Assembly: GCF_017104565.1 (NCBI RefSeq)
Contig: NZ_JAAGPD010000016.1
Location: 124,001 to 188,000 of the forward strand
DNA length: 64,000 nt
Direction: 5' to 3'
Source of the DNA: Paraburkholderia sp. Tr-20389
GTDB lineage: Bacteria > Pseudomonadota > Gammaproteobacteria > Burkholderiales > Burkholderiaceae
Each line of letters starts with the position of its first letter. Within the stretch, counting starts at the first letter, position 1. The position numbers and the translations under genes were made by a program. This document shows positions 26,701-36,765 of this stretch, one piece after another. Below the pieces are notes generated by a model. It saw only the letters and a program-made list of their open reading frames with translations, was not told the DNA's origin and ran no database searches.

Positions 26701-27870
26701 TCAGATAGTGCGGGGCCGCGCGGCGCCCGGGCCGCGCGGCTTCCAGAATTCGAGCACGGCGGACAAGGTCGGTGTCGTCGCGCGGCTGTCAATTTCGCCG
26801 AGCAGCGCGCGCACGCGCGCAAAATCGCGGCGCAGGTAAGCCGTTTCGGCGAGCCACGGCAGCATGCGGTCGCGTGGAAAGCCGCAATCGATCGCACGCT
26901 GCAGCATCGCTTCCGCGCCGTCGAGATCGAGCCTCGCGATGGCAAGACGTCCGCGCAGACGCCACAGCGCCGCGTCGTTCGGATCGTGTTCGAGCGCGGC
27001 GGCCGCGAAGCCGTCGGCCTGATCGGCGGCATTGCGATACACGTCGCCCGTCACGAGATTTTCGTAGATCAGCTCGCTATATAGCTGCGCAAGCGTCCTG
27101 TTCGCATGCGCGCGCTCGGCGTCGCTCAGGTCCGGATGCAGCTTGCGATCGAGCTTCGGACGCTCCACGAGTATCTGCTGCGTGAGCACTTTCTCGCGAT
27201 TGTCGAGAATGCCGTACGCGAGCAGCCGGATATCGTCGAGGGGATCGGCGAGCATGCCTTGCAGCAGCGGCGACACGGTGCGCGCGGGCATCGACTGCAT
27301 CGCGAGCAGCGCGGTCATGCGAAACGACGTGCCCGCTTCGGCGTTCTGCAACTCCGCTTTCAGGCGTGCCCCGCGTCCATACGACACGGTGCCGATCAGA
27401 TTCGCCGCGAACTCGGGTTCCTCGACGGGCACGATGGGCAGTTGCGCGCGCGGACGCGGCAACGCAGCGGCAATCGCGAGCGCACCGATCGAGCAGAGTA
27501 TTCCGCCGATGGGCACCGCGAAGTTCAGGAACCACAGCGACACCAGCAGCCCCGCGCGCGGCAGCCGGTAACGCGCGGGCATCATCGTCGCGAGGCCGAG
27601 CGCCGTGGCGAACGCGGCGGCGGCTTGCAGCAGCAGGCACAGCAACACGGTCTGAGTGTTCAGATTCGCGGCGTTGCGCAGTGTCGCAAGGTCCGCATTC
27701 ACGAGGCCGCCGAGCCATTCCGCGGATGTGTCGGGTGCGCTGCGTATCGCAAGCATGAAGACCGCGAATTGCAGCGCCAGCCCGAGCAAAACGAGCAGCA
27801 CGCCGGCGAACGTGAGACGCGCGCCTTGCGGCCTCGTGCGATCGACCGTGACGCCGTCAGAAGCGGACAT
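26701..27870 (-). CDS. pelE: PelE: Pel inner-membrane TPR protein
   Basis: A 389-residue protein (P. aeruginosa PelE about 330). Several hydrophobic segments at the N-terminus (VLLVLLGLALQFAVFML, LVSLWFLNFAVPIGGIL, SIGALAIAAAL) are followed by a soluble TPR-like C-terminal half (ALWRLRGRLAIARLDLDGAE). In the family PelE binds PelD and forms the synthase complex with PelF and PelG. The start MSASDGVTV overlaps the end of pelD by 14 bases, implying coupled translation. Confidence 0.88.
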   Translation of the reverse strand: MSASDGVTVDRTRPQGARLTFAGVLLVLLGLALQFAVFMLAIRSAPDTSAEWLGGLVNADLATLRNAANLNTQTVLLCLLLQAAAAFATALGLATMMPARYRLPRAGLLVSLWFLNFAVPIGGILCSIGALAIAAALPRPRAQLPIVPVEEPEFAANLIGTVSYGRGARLKAELQNAEAGTSFRMTALLAMQSMPARTVSPLLQGMLADPLDDIRLLAYGILDNREKVLTQQILVERPKLDRKLHPDLSDAERAHANRTLAQLYSELIYENLVTGDVYRNAADQADGFAAAALEHDPNDAALWRLRGRLAIARLDLDGAEAMLQRAIDCGFPRDRMLPWLAETAYLRRDFARVRALLGEIDSRATTPTLSAVLEFWKPRGPGAARPRTI

Positions 27871-29335
27871 CGCAGCGCTCCAGCAAGCGCCGCAACTCGG
27901 CGATGGGTTCATCGGCGGGCACGGCCATCGAATGCACGGCGACGCGCGCGGCTTCGAAATCGACGCCATGCTGCGCGCGCAGATTCTCTTCGATACGCAG
28001 CAGATAGCCGTCGACGGCGCTCTCGCCCGACAGCGGCATCAGCGTAAGCACCACGCGGCTCCGTTCGTCGCGCAGCGGCCATTGCACGTCGAGCGCGCGC
28101 CGCGTGCGCAGCACGTGTTCGAACAGTGTGTTGCCGCGCTCGTCGTTATGGAACACCAGCGCGACGATCGACGACTGCACCTGCGTATCGCGTTTCAGAT
28201 GCACGAGCCGCGCATAGTCGAGCGCGAACGTATGCGGGCAAGTCGGAAACGCGGCGAGCGTGTCGCGCGTGACGACGGCATGCTGTACGCCGTCCGCATA
28301 GAAGTTGCACAGCACCAGCAGGAACTGCAGGTTGTCGCGCGTGAGCGCGAGGAACGGCATGCGTTCGACGGCGAGCACGCCGACGGGATGCTTCTGCGCG
28401 TCGATCAGCGGCACGACGGCGACATAGCGGCTGATCGACGCGTCCAGATTCGTCTTCGATTCGACATGCACCAGCGTGCGCGTATCGAGTGCTTCGCGCA
28501 CGAGGGGATCGTCGGCTTCGAACGCGGACGGACCGCCGATCGATGCCGCCGCCGCCGTCGACGGTTTGCCGCCGCGCCACGCATGCACGCTCGCGCTTTC
28601 GAGCTGACATGCCTGTGCGGCCGCTTCGAGAAACGGTTGCGCGCCGCGCAGATCGACGATGCCGTGCTGCGCATCGGTCGGCTCCTGATTCAGGATCACC
28701 GTGCGCAACCGTGCGAGCGAATCGCGCAACGTCGCGGGACGCCCGAGCAGATCCTGTTCGAGCCGTTCGTGCGAGATGCGCAGCATGAACTGGTTGCGTG
28801 TGAGGATGGACAGCCGTTCGGCGAGATAGTCGTTTGCGATGCGGCCCTGGCGAAGCCGCGTGATCCAGATGTCGCCGAATTGTCCGCACAGCATCGTGAT
28901 GACGAAGCCGCCCAGGAAGAAGCTGACGGGGAAGAGCCGTGTCGTGGGCGGCGCGATCAACGCATGTGCGAGCGAAACGGGCGCGGACGCGCCGCCGTAT
29001 TCCGGATACAGCGCATACCACGACGCGAGCAGGATCAGCCCAGAGAACACGCCCGCGATCGTTCCGTAACGCAGCGCGATCACGAGCGGCATGATCCAGA
29101 TCCAGCCGAAGCCAGTTTTGATCAGCAGCGGGTCGTCGTGATCGAATGCCCAGCACAGGACGACGGCGAGGAGCGTCGCGACGATCGTTTCCAGCGCGGC
29201 GATGGCGCGGCGATGCGCGGAGCCGCGCGGCGGCGCGATCACGCGCGCCCACCAGGAGCCCGCGCCGACGCTTTGCGCCTGGCGGCGTCGATGCCGCGCG
29301 CGCGGTGCGGAGTGTTCGTTGGCCTGCGTGTTCAT
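27857..29335 (-). CDS. pelD: PelD: c-di-GMP receptor of Pel synthesis
   Basis: A 492-residue inner-membrane protein (P. aeruginosa 455) with four TM segments near the N-terminus (TIVATLLAVVLCWAF, IWIMPLVIALRYGTI, SGLILLASWYALYP, FPVSFFLGGFVITML), a GAF domain and a degenerate GGDEF domain that lacks the GGDEF motif. An I-site-like RALD followed by VQW sits in the position of the RxxD that binds dimeric c-di-GMP in PelD. Binding switches on Pel synthesis post-translationally. The start MNTQANEH at 29335 avoids an arginine-rich upstream extension in the same frame that overlaps pelC. Confidence 0.92.
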   Translation of the reverse strand: MNTQANEHSAPRARHRRRQAQSVGAGSWWARVIAPPRGSAHRRAIAALETIVATLLAVVLCWAFDHDDPLLIKTGFGWIWIMPLVIALRYGTIAGVFSGLILLASWYALYPEYGGASAPVSLAHALIAPPTTRLFPVSFFLGGFVITMLCGQFGDIWITRLRQGRIANDYLAERLSILTRNQFMLRISHERLEQDLLGRPATLRDSLARLRTVILNQEPTDAQHGIVDLRGAQPFLEAAAQACQLESASVHAWRGGKPSTAAAASIGGPSAFEADDPLVREALDTRTLVHVESKTNLDASISRYVAVVPLIDAQKHPVGVLAVERMPFLALTRDNLQFLLVLCNFYADGVQHAVVTRDTLAAFPTCPHTFALDYARLVHLKRDTQVQSSIVALVFHNDERGNTLFEHVLRTRRALDVQWPLRDERSRVVLTLMPLSGESAVDGYLLRIEENLRAQHGVDFEAARVAVHSMAVPADEPIAELRRLLERCDVRF

Positions 29336-29432
29336 GGCGTTCGTCCTGGGACTCGGACCGTGGTGTCGATGATAGTCGCCCGCAGCAACGGGTGCTTCAA
29401 CGCGTAAATCGGCGCGTAAACCAATGCGTGCC

Positions 29433-29984
29433 TCAGCGCGCGAGCGGCGACAGCAGGTCGCGCTCCAGCTTCTGCGCGACGCCAGACACGGCATCGCGAC
29501 TCCAGCCCGTGCGGCTGCCCGTGCCCGTCCACACGATCTTGCCCGTCTGCACGTCGATCATGTCGAACGTGAGGCCGACGGCCGGCTCGCCGTCCACGCC
29601 GACCTTGTAGCGCCATTCGTTGACAGCGCCCGTCAGCGCATAGCGTGCATTCTGCTGGCGCGCCCAGTTCAGCGCGTTCTGTTGCGCATCGGGCTTCGCG
29701 GCGTCGAACAGCGTTTCGTCGTCGGCACTCGCGGGGTAGCGCGACAGATTCGTGTAGCCGTATGACGCGAGCAAGCTCTGCGCGATCGATGCCGCGCGCT
29801 GGCCCGCCTGCGGCGTTTCCGTGTTGTTCGCGATGGGCAGAATCGCGACGCTGTCGTTCTTCGCCATCGCGGGCGGCGCGCTGCGGTCGACGACGGCGCA
29901 GCCCGAGAGCGTGAGCGCCGCCAGCGCAATAGCGGACATCACTGCCGCCGTCGCGCGCGCGCGAATATTCCTGCTGTGATCCAT
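29433..29984 (-). CDS. pelC: PelC: outer-membrane lipoprotein of Pel export
   Basis: A 183-residue lipoprotein: signal peptide ending in the lipobox LSGC (Cys29), then a single domain with the NDSVAILPIANNTETP start and YALTGAVNEWRYKVG core of PelC. PelC forms a dodecameric ring at the periplasmic face of the outer membrane that guides Pel to PelB. Located 25 bases after pelB and about 100 bases before pelD. Confidence 0.92.
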   Translation of the reverse strand: MDHSRNIRARATAAVMSAIALAALTLSGCAVVDRSAPPAMAKNDSVAILPIANNTETPQAGQRAASIAQSLLASYGYTNLSRYPASADDETLFDAAKPDAQQNALNWARQQNARYALTGAVNEWRYKVGVDGEPAVGLTFDMIDVQTGKIVWTGTGSRTGWSRDAVSGVAQKLERDLLSPLAR

Positions 29985-30009
29985 GTCGTTCTCCTTCAGG
30001 ACACTTCGA

Positions 30010-33000
30010 TTAATACAGATAGCGATACCGCACGCCGACTTCCTTCACCGACGTCGAATGATTCGACGAGACGCCCTGATACGCGCCGTAAATCAGCATC
30101 TGGTCGTGGCCGAACACACTGCCCGCGACGCCGAGTTCGGCCTGTCCCGACCAGCCCGCGCGCGAATCGCGTATCGGACCGCCTGCGAACATCGGCCGCC
30201 ATCCCTTCGAATACTGTTCGGGCAGATCGTCGCCGAACGAGAACAGCAGGCCGCCTTGCGTGAAAGTCTGCGGCATGAACGAGGCCGCCGTGAACGGCGT
30301 GTTGTCCGGCAGCAGCACGCGCAGGCGCTCGCCCGGCGTGCCCGTCGCGTTGTACTGGCCGTGCGCGAACACGGCGCGGATCGTGTAGTCGGGGTAATCG
30401 GCCTTGATCTTGTAGCCGAGGTTCGCTTCGACGAGACCGCCGTTGCCGAGGTACGAGCGGTCCTGGTCATGAAAGCGCGCATATTCGTAGCGCGCCCCGC
30501 CGAACCAGTGCGGATCGAGCCGGTAGTTGAAGCCGAGTGTCGCGAGGTCCTTGGTGCCGCCGACCGTCAGTTGCGTCGATTCCGTCGCGGCCTGGTTGTA
30601 GCCGAACGCGTAGGTCAGCGTGAGGCGCTGCGTGACGTTGTACGTGCCTTCGATGCGCGCCGTCGTGAAGTCGTCGAGCGCATTGCGGCGGCCGAGCGTC
30701 ACGTGCTCTTCGTCGTATTGCCCCTTGTGGCCGTAGATGGCCTCGGCGAGCCGGTCGTGTTTTGGTGCGTACGCGAGCTGAGAACCGTCCACGTTCTGAT
30801 CGCGCTGCTGATAGCGGAACTGCAGGTTTTGCGAAGGCGTGAGGCGCACGCTGCCCGTCGCCGATTCTTCCGTGAAGCGCAGCGACCCCTGATCGACGTA
30901 ACGGAACGCGCCCGCCAGCGCCTGCGCATTGCTGAGCAGTTGCTCGCGCGCCATCGCCTGCATCACTTCGTCGTCAGGCTCGCGGGTGAGCGATTCGAAC
31001 GCGCTGGTTTGCGCAGCCGATGTGCGGCCCGTGAGCGCCTGCGCATCGACGCGGTTCTGCCTCGGCACCAGATCGGGCAGCGTGTCGAGCAGGCGCGCCA
31101 GTTCGTTGACGTCGCCGTCGTTGATCGCGAGTTGCGCCTCGGCGTAGATGGGGCGCTGGCTATCGTCGATGTACTGCTTGTCGAGCCATGCGCGCTCCAT
31201 GTCGGACGCGTCTTCGTTTTGCGCCCATGAAATAGCCGCTTCGCGCGCGATCGACGAGTAGAGCCGCTGGCGCTTGCGAATCTCGTCCTGCTTCGCGGGC
31301 GGCAACTGGCCGATGTCGCCGAGTTCCGACGTGGCCGGCTCGTCGCTGCCCGTGCCGCTGCGGTCCGCGCGCAGCATGTCGACCAGCACCGCGCGCGAGC
31401 GGTCGCCGTTGGTATAGAGCTGCGTGAGCGCGACGTAACGGCCGCGCAGATCGTCCTGTTCGGCGGGAGACAGCGGCGTTGCGTGAGACGGATCGCGCCG
31501 GCGCCGCGCCAGTTCGAGCCACACTTGCTTGCGCACGCGCCAGGCTTCGTCGACGCGGCCGCTCAGTTCCAGGGCGTCCGCGAACGTGAGGCGCCACAGC
31601 GGGCTTTGCTGCGCTTGCGCGGCCTGCTTGTGCAGATAGTGCAGCGCCTTGCGTCCATCGCCGATACGCAGCCACGCTGCGCCATACGCGGCCCAGAGTT
31701 GCGGATCGGTTTCGGCATCGCCGGCATGGCGGCGCAGCGCGGCGAGCAGGGCGGCCTCGGTGCCGCGCTCGTTCAATACCCAGATATAGGCCGCGCGTGC
31801 TTCCGGGTTGTTCGGATCGAGCGTGGCCGCGCGTTCGATGTCGCGCAGCGCGGCATCGTTCGCACCCGTCTGCCGTTCGTATTCCGCGCGCGCGAGCAGG
31901 AACGCCGGCGATCGTTCGGCGGCCTGCAACTGCTCCGGCGTGAGCGATGCGAGCAGCGTGCCGATGCGCCCCCATGCATGCGCGCGCTGATAGCCGTACA
32001 GCGCTTCCGACAGCATGCGCGGCGGGCCGCCGTGACGATACGCGTATTCCGCGAGACGGCCCGCATCGAGCGGCGAATCGTTGAAGAAGTTCGTCATCGT
32101 CTCGTAGTCTTGCGGGTCGGCCTTGCCGCCCGCGATCAGCTGCCGATAGCCGAGCCGTGCATCGCGCGCATTCTGGTTCGAATCGGCGAGCAGCGCATAG
32201 AAGCGCCAGAAGTCGTCGTTCGACGCGGGCGCGGCGCGCTTCGCTTCGTTCATCGCGGCGAGTGCCGCGTCGAACTGCGTGCGCGTATAGAGCATCGTGC
32301 CGATCTTCAATCCGTACGCGGCGTTCGGGCCGTAGTTGCGTTCGAGTTCGCGCCACGTGCGCAGCGCGAGATCGTCATCGCCCTTGCGCTCGGCCACTTG
32401 CGCATAACGTTCCATCGCCTCGCGGCGCAACGGACCTTGAAAGCGCGACTGCAAGAAGCGCAGCGCCGAGTCGGGATCGGCGATGCGCTCGTACGAGAAC
32501 ACGACGGCATCGAGCAGCTTCAGATTGCCCGGCTGTTGATCGGCCTGGTGCAGCGTGACGGCGAGCATCGCTGCGTTGTCGTTGAGGCCGGGTGCAAGAC
32601 GCGCGACTTTTTTCCAGTCGTCGTCGGTGCCGCGCATCCTGGCAATGGCCACATAATTGGCCAGCGCGATGTCCTGACGGCGATTCCATTCGGCGACCTG
32701 CGCGAGACGTCCGCGCCATTCGATCGATTGCGGGTCGCGGTCGACCGCCGCTTGTGCGATGCGCTGCGCGTTCGCCACATCGCCGTTCGCGAGGAACACG
32801 CGATACGCGAGTTCGTAGTCGGCGGCGGTCGCGTCGCTGGTGGGCGCGGACGGTTCCGCTGCGGCGATGCGTACGAGGTGCACACCCTGCGTGTCCTCGT
32901 CCGAAGCGTTGCTCAGCGCACGGCGCAATGCCGCGCCGCGTGAACCGTGCGGCCGATACCACGCAGCACGCAGCCAAACGCCATGCGTGGCGCGACGTTC

Positions 33001-33930
33001 GATGACATCCGTGTCGCGCGTGCGCTTCGGTTCGTAAGCCGCACGTTGCGCCAAGACCAGTTCACGGTCCAGCGCCGACATCTTCATCAGCCGCTTCACG
33101 TACTTTGCCGCGAGATCGGGACGGCCCGCCGCCAGCGCGAGATTGGCGAGGAAGCGCAAGGTGTCGGGATCGTCCGCGAGATCGCCGATATGCTGGTCGG
33201 CTGCCTGCATCGTCGCCGCCATGTCGTTGCCCGATTGCAGCGCGCGCAGACCGGCGATGAAGGCGGCGCGCTTCTCGTCGCGCGTGGTCGCTTGCGCCTG
33301 CGCGGCGAACCATGCATCGGCGGCCGCGCGATGCTGCTGATTGCCGAGCTGCGTTTGCGCGAGCGCAGCGAGCCACTCGCGTGCGTGCGCCGGGTCGGAC
33401 TTCGCGAGCACGGTGTAATAGCGCGCGGCAAGATCGTTGTCGCTCAGGCCGCGTGCCTGTTGCGCGAGCATTTTCAGTTGCTCGTTGTCCCATTGGTAGT
33501 CGAGCGCCTCGTGCAGCAGCGCATCGAGTTCGCGAAGGCGGGCAGGGCGCGTCGGATCATTGGGCTTGAGGGCATAGAGCCGCTGCTGCGCAATCGACAC
33601 GCGAATCGCCATCGCACGCTGCCGCGCGTTCGCATCGTTGGAGTGCGAAAGGCGTTCGAGAACGTGAGTCGCATCCGAAATGCGCTGGCCCTTCAGGTAT
33701 TCGCGCGTCAATTCGGAGAGCACGTCGGCGTTGTTGGGATCGACGCGCAGCCACGCTTCGAGATAGGCGATCGTGAGACTGTCCACCTTCGCGCCCGCGA
33801 GCAGCCGCGATTCGATCTTCTCGCGCGGAAAGGCGAGCGCGAGCATCACGCCGACCAGCAGGCCGAGCACGAGAATCACAGCGGGCGAGAAGAGCCGCTG
33901 GCGGTCAGGTGTCGCAGGCGACGTCGACAT
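30010..33930 (-). CDS. pelB: PelB: TPR scaffold and outer-membrane porin for Pel
   Basis: A 1306-residue protein, about 110 longer than P. aeruginosa PelB (1193). An N-terminal TM helix (VILVLGLLVGVMLALAF) anchors it in the inner membrane; a long run of TPR repeats follows (about 40-900, for example AELERNYGPNAAYGLKIG-type helices); the last 350 residues form a beta-barrel ending in an aromatic residue (VRYRYLY). The TPR region recruits PelA and the barrel is the export pore. Its ATG lies within the predicted original 3' end of pelA (26-base overlap), so translation is normally coupled to pelA, which matters because pelA appears frameshifted there. Confidence 0.92.
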   Translation of the reverse strand: MSTSPATPDRQRLFSPAVILVLGLLVGVMLALAFPREKIESRLLAGAKVDSLTIAYLEAWLRVDPNNADVLSELTREYLKGQRISDATHVLERLSHSNDANARQRAMAIRVSIAQQRLYALKPNDPTRPARLRELDALLHEALDYQWDNEQLKMLAQQARGLSDNDLAARYYTVLAKSDPAHAREWLAALAQTQLGNQQHRAAADAWFAAQAQATTRDEKRAAFIAGLRALQSGNDMAATMQAADQHIGDLADDPDTLRFLANLALAAGRPDLAAKYVKRLMKMSALDRELVLAQRAAYEPKRTRDTDVIERRATHGVWLRAAWYRPHGSRGAALRRALSNASDEDTQGVHLVRIAAAEPSAPTSDATAADYELAYRVFLANGDVANAQRIAQAAVDRDPQSIEWRGRLAQVAEWNRRQDIALANYVAIARMRGTDDDWKKVARLAPGLNDNAAMLAVTLHQADQQPGNLKLLDAVVFSYERIADPDSALRFLQSRFQGPLRREAMERYAQVAERKGDDDLALRTWRELERNYGPNAAYGLKIGTMLYTRTQFDAALAAMNEAKRAAPASNDDFWRFYALLADSNQNARDARLGYRQLIAGGKADPQDYETMTNFFNDSPLDAGRLAEYAYRHGGPPRMLSEALYGYQRAHAWGRIGTLLASLTPEQLQAAERSPAFLLARAEYERQTGANDAALRDIERAATLDPNNPEARAAYIWVLNERGTEAALLAALRRHAGDAETDPQLWAAYGAAWLRIGDGRKALHYLHKQAAQAQQSPLWRLTFADALELSGRVDEAWRVRKQVWLELARRRRDPSHATPLSPAEQDDLRGRYVALTQLYTNGDRSRAVLVDMLRADRSGTGSDEPATSELGDIGQLPPAKQDEIRKRQRLYSSIAREAAISWAQNEDASDMERAWLDKQYIDDSQRPIYAEAQLAINDGDVNELARLLDTLPDLVPRQNRVDAQALTGRTSAAQTSAFESLTREPDDEVMQAMAREQLLSNAQALAGAFRYVDQGSLRFTEESATGSVRLTPSQNLQFRYQQRDQNVDGSQLAYAPKHDRLAEAIYGHKGQYDEEHVTLGRRNALDDFTTARIEGTYNVTQRLTLTYAFGYNQAATESTQLTVGGTKDLATLGFNYRLDPHWFGGARYEYARFHDQDRSYLGNGGLVEANLGYKIKADYPDYTIRAVFAHGQYNATGTPGERLRVLLPDNTPFTAASFMPQTFTQGGLLFSFGDDLPEQYSKGWRPMFAGGPIRDSRAGWSGQAELGVAGSVFGHDQMLIYGAYQGVSSNHSTSVKEVGVRYRYLY

Positions 33931-33975
33931 GCAGTTGACGGTAGTCGTTGGCGGTGCGGATCACGGGACGCTTCG

Positions 33976-36765
33976 TCACGCGGCATGCACCCGCGTTGGC
34001 GAGGCGGAACATCGGCGCGATATGCGAGCGCAGATCGAACGAAAAGCCATTGCGCGTGCGCACGAAATGGTCGAGCATGCCGTTGGCCTCGCGAGATAGG
34101 GCACACGGCGCGCGGCCGACTGGTCGATCACGGCAAAACGCGCGATGCCTTCGCCCGTCAGATGCACGTAGGTGCCGCCCGGTCCCGCCAGGTAGCCCGC
34201 GACGCCGCTCTCATCCGCCATGTCGGGCACCTTGCCGACAGGCAGCCGCACCGTGCGCAGATTCGCTTCGTTGCGCACGACCCATACCTTGCTGCCCGGC
34301 TCCTTGCCAGGTTCCTGATAGATACTCGTGTCGAGCCAGTCGAGCACCTTGCGCGCGTATTCGGACGTGAAGACGGGCGTGACGGGTTGCTTGAGCACGG
34401 CATCGAAGATCTCCTGCAGCGCTTTCATCGACGCGTACTTCGTGCCCGTGAACATGTGATAGTAGATGTCCATCGGCTTGAAGCGGATCGGCTTGTCGGT
34501 CATCGCGAACGTTTCGAGCACGCGCGAAAAACCATAGAACGGTCCGTGCCACAAGTCCGTGTAAAGCTCTTCGTTCTGGTTCGGCGCGAAGATCTGGAAG
34601 TAGCCGTTCTTCATCACGCCAAGCGGCGCAATGGCCGTCCAGCTCGGGAAGCTTTTCGTGATCAGTGTGTCGCCGCCGTTCAGGTTGAGCACGCCCGCTT
34701 CATAGGCCGCCTTGAGCACGGGCGAGGGCACCTGGCAGTCGCCGCTCCACAACACCATGCGCACCGGCTTCGAAGCGGGCGCGATGTTGCGGTCGAGATA
34801 GTCGATCGAGCCTCTGATTTCGCGGTCGATGTTGAAGCGGTAGCCCGGTATGTCGATGGACAGGCCGCTGCTGTTGGTCTGGCTGCTGCCTTCCGTCGGC
34901 GTGTCGCGCGTGGCCGTCACGCCGAGCCCCGTGACGCGCATCCATTGCAGCGGATGCGTATAGGTGTGCGTCGCCACTTCGACGTTCGGCAATTCGAAAA
35001 TCTTCCTGCCGATGCTGCGCAGATGCGGCGCGAAGCGCTTGAACGGGCCTTCGTCGCTGACTTCGCCTTCGATCAGCGAAACGGTGGTGGGCATGCCCGA
35101 CTCGCGCAGCAGTTCATACAGCATGTCGCCTGAGTATTGCGGCGTGATATCGCTGTTGGGCGGCGTGTAGTTGGTGTACTCGGCGCGCGACGCAAAACCG
35201 TCGCCGTCGATATGCGACATCAGCAGGCGCAGGCCGTTTTCCGTGGTCGTGTCCGGCACCGGCATGTCGCTGTCCAGATGCAAGGCGGCGCGCAAGAATT
35301 CCAGGGGTTGCGCGACCCAGCGTGCCTGATTGACGGCATCGAGTTCATACACGCCGAACGGGCGCATCGCATAACCGCCCCACGGCGTGATACCCGCGCC
35401 GTCGATCACGAAGTTTCCCGAACGCAGGCGCAGCAGCGAGCGGCTATGCGGTCCTACGCGGACGGCTGTGAAATCGCGCGCAAGCGGATGCGGCTTCATT
35501 TCGAAGCCCATCAGTTTCGGGTCGTACGACTCGACTTCGAGCTTGCCATTCGAAGGCGCGCCCGCGACGGTTTCGAGATCGAGTTTCTTCGCGAGTTCGG
35601 GATCCATCTGCGTGCCGAACGTGGTGAAGACAGCGATGGGCATCTTCGCGTCGATCTGCGCGGTGAGCCATTCGCGATATGCGTTGCTGTCCGGCACCTG
35701 GCCTTCGAGCCACAGCACGATGCCCGCGTAACGGTCGCGCAGATCGCCTTCCGGCATCGGTTCGCGTGCATCGCGATAGTCGATGCGGTAGCCGAGATAA
35801 TTGAGCGGCATCGCCAGGAAGCGCACGCCGGGCGACACGTTCAGGTCGGTATGCGGCGGCGGGTCCTGGATGACCAGAATGCGCCGCCTGACGGGCTCGA
35901 CGGCGCCGACGCCCATCGTCGCGAGCGCGCCGTCCGTCACGTAGGGCACGATACCCTGCGCCCTGATCTTCGCGACGGTGTCTTGCCGGCAGGCGCGGTC
36001 GGCGGGCGCGCAGTAGTCGATCGATATGACGGGCAGGCGGTATTGCTCGCGTATCGTCTTCGCCTGGCCGAGCAGCCATGCCCGGTCCGGTTCGGGCACT
36101 TCCGTGTAGCGCTGCTTTGCCTGGTCCCAACCGCGATACAGCGATTCGAAGGCGACGGCATACACGAGATCGTGTACTTGCGGAAGAATCTCGAAGCCGC
36201 GATTGAAGATCAGCTTCGCATCCGGATAACGCGCCTTGATTGCGCGAATCACATTCGCGAGCCCTTCCGCCTGGCGGGCACGCGCGTCGTCCGTTCTGGC
36301 GACGAGTTGCCAGGAATCCATCGTGTCGAGAAAGAAGCCGCGATAGCCTTTGTCCCACAGCGGCTTGATCACATGCTCGACAAAGAACGCGGGCCATTCG
36401 GGCTGACTCTGATCGACGACGCGCGATGCCCACGATTCATTGCGTCCCGCGAGCCAGCTCTTCGGCAGATCGGCGTAATAGCTGCGCGAAGGGAGGACTT
36501 CGCCGACACTCGCATAAGCAAACCACGTGGTATGCGGCAAGCGGTGTGCAAGCGGATCGAAGCCGCTATCGGGTTCGACCACGGCGGCGTCGAAGGCGGA
36601 GAGCATTTCGACGGGCGGTGTCTTGCCGTAAAAGAGCGCAAAAGACGGTTGCGTGACGGCTTGTGGGAGATCATCGGCCCACGCGGCTTGCATGGTCAAT
36701 GCCAGCGCAATGGCCGGCAAGATCTTTGCAAAGCGGCTTTGCGGGCAAATGGAACGCAAGCGCAT
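33976..36765 (-). CDS. pelA: PelA: Pel hydrolase/deacetylase, C-terminus frameshifted
   Basis: About 929 residues as read. A signal peptide (FAKILPAIALALTMQAAWA) is followed by the hydrolase domain (FALFYGKTPP, GYRGFFLDTMDSW, YAVAFESLYRG), a Rossmann-like middle domain and the CE-type deacetylase (MSHIDGDGF supplies the metal Asp, THTYTHPL the two His). PelA trims and de-N-acetylates Pel in the periplasm. From base 34090 on the reading frame is wrong: the annotated end (RPTACSTISCARAM...) is non-native, while the next frame continues as NGMLDHFVRTRNGFSFDLRS to a stop at 33905. Restoring one base after GC of CTCGC would give LAEANGMLD and about 953 residues, matching P. aeruginosa PelA (948). 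The start at 36765 is chosen by length and signal peptide; 36789 and 36795 are alternatives. Confidence 0.85.
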   Translation of the reverse strand: MRLRSICPQSRFAKILPAIALALTMQAAWADDLPQAVTQPSFALFYGKTPPVEMLSAFDAAVVEPDSGFDPLAHRLPHTTWFAYASVGEVLPSRSYYADLPKSWLAGRNESWASRVVDQSQPEWPAFFVEHVIKPLWDKGYRGFFLDTMDSWQLVARTDDARARQAEGLANVIRAIKARYPDAKLIFNRGFEILPQVHDLVYAVAFESLYRGWDQAKQRYTEVPEPDRAWLLGQAKTIREQYRLPVISIDYCAPADRACRQDTVAKIRAQGIVPYVTDGALATMGVGAVEPVRRRILVIQDPPPHTDLNVSPGVRFLAMPLNYLGYRIDYRDAREPMPEGDLRDRYAGIVLWLEGQVPDSNAYREWLTAQIDAKMPIAVFTTFGTQMDPELAKKLDLETVAGAPSNGKLEVESYDPKLMGFEMKPHPLARDFTAVRVGPHSRSLLRLRSGNFVIDGAGITPWGGYAMRPFGVYELDAVNQARWVAQPLEFLRAALHLDSDMPVPDTTTENGLRLLMSHIDGDGFASRAEYTNYTPPNSDITPQYSGDMLYELLRESGMPTTVSLIEGEVSDEGPFKRFAPHLRSIGRKIFELPNVEVATHTYTHPLQWMRVTGLGVTATRDTPTEGSSQTNSSGLSIDIPGYRFNIDREIRGSIDYLDRNIAPASKPVRMVLWSGDCQVPSPVLKAAYEAGVLNLNGGDTLITKSFPSWTAIAPLGVMKNGYFQIFAPNQNEELYTDLWHGPFYGFSRVLETFAMTDKPIRFKPMDIYYHMFTGTKYASMKALQEIFDAVLKQPVTPVFTSEYARKVLDWLDTSIYQEPGKEPGSKVWVVRNEANLRTVRLPVGKVPDMADESGVAGYLAGPGGTYVHLTGEGIARFAVIDQSAARRVPYLARPTACSTISCARAMAFRSICARISRRCSASPTRVHAA

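Noticed and set aside
32947-35133. A 728-codon plus-strand frame across pelB and pelA
   Set aside because: Lies antisense to two recognised Pel genes and has no recognisable domain.
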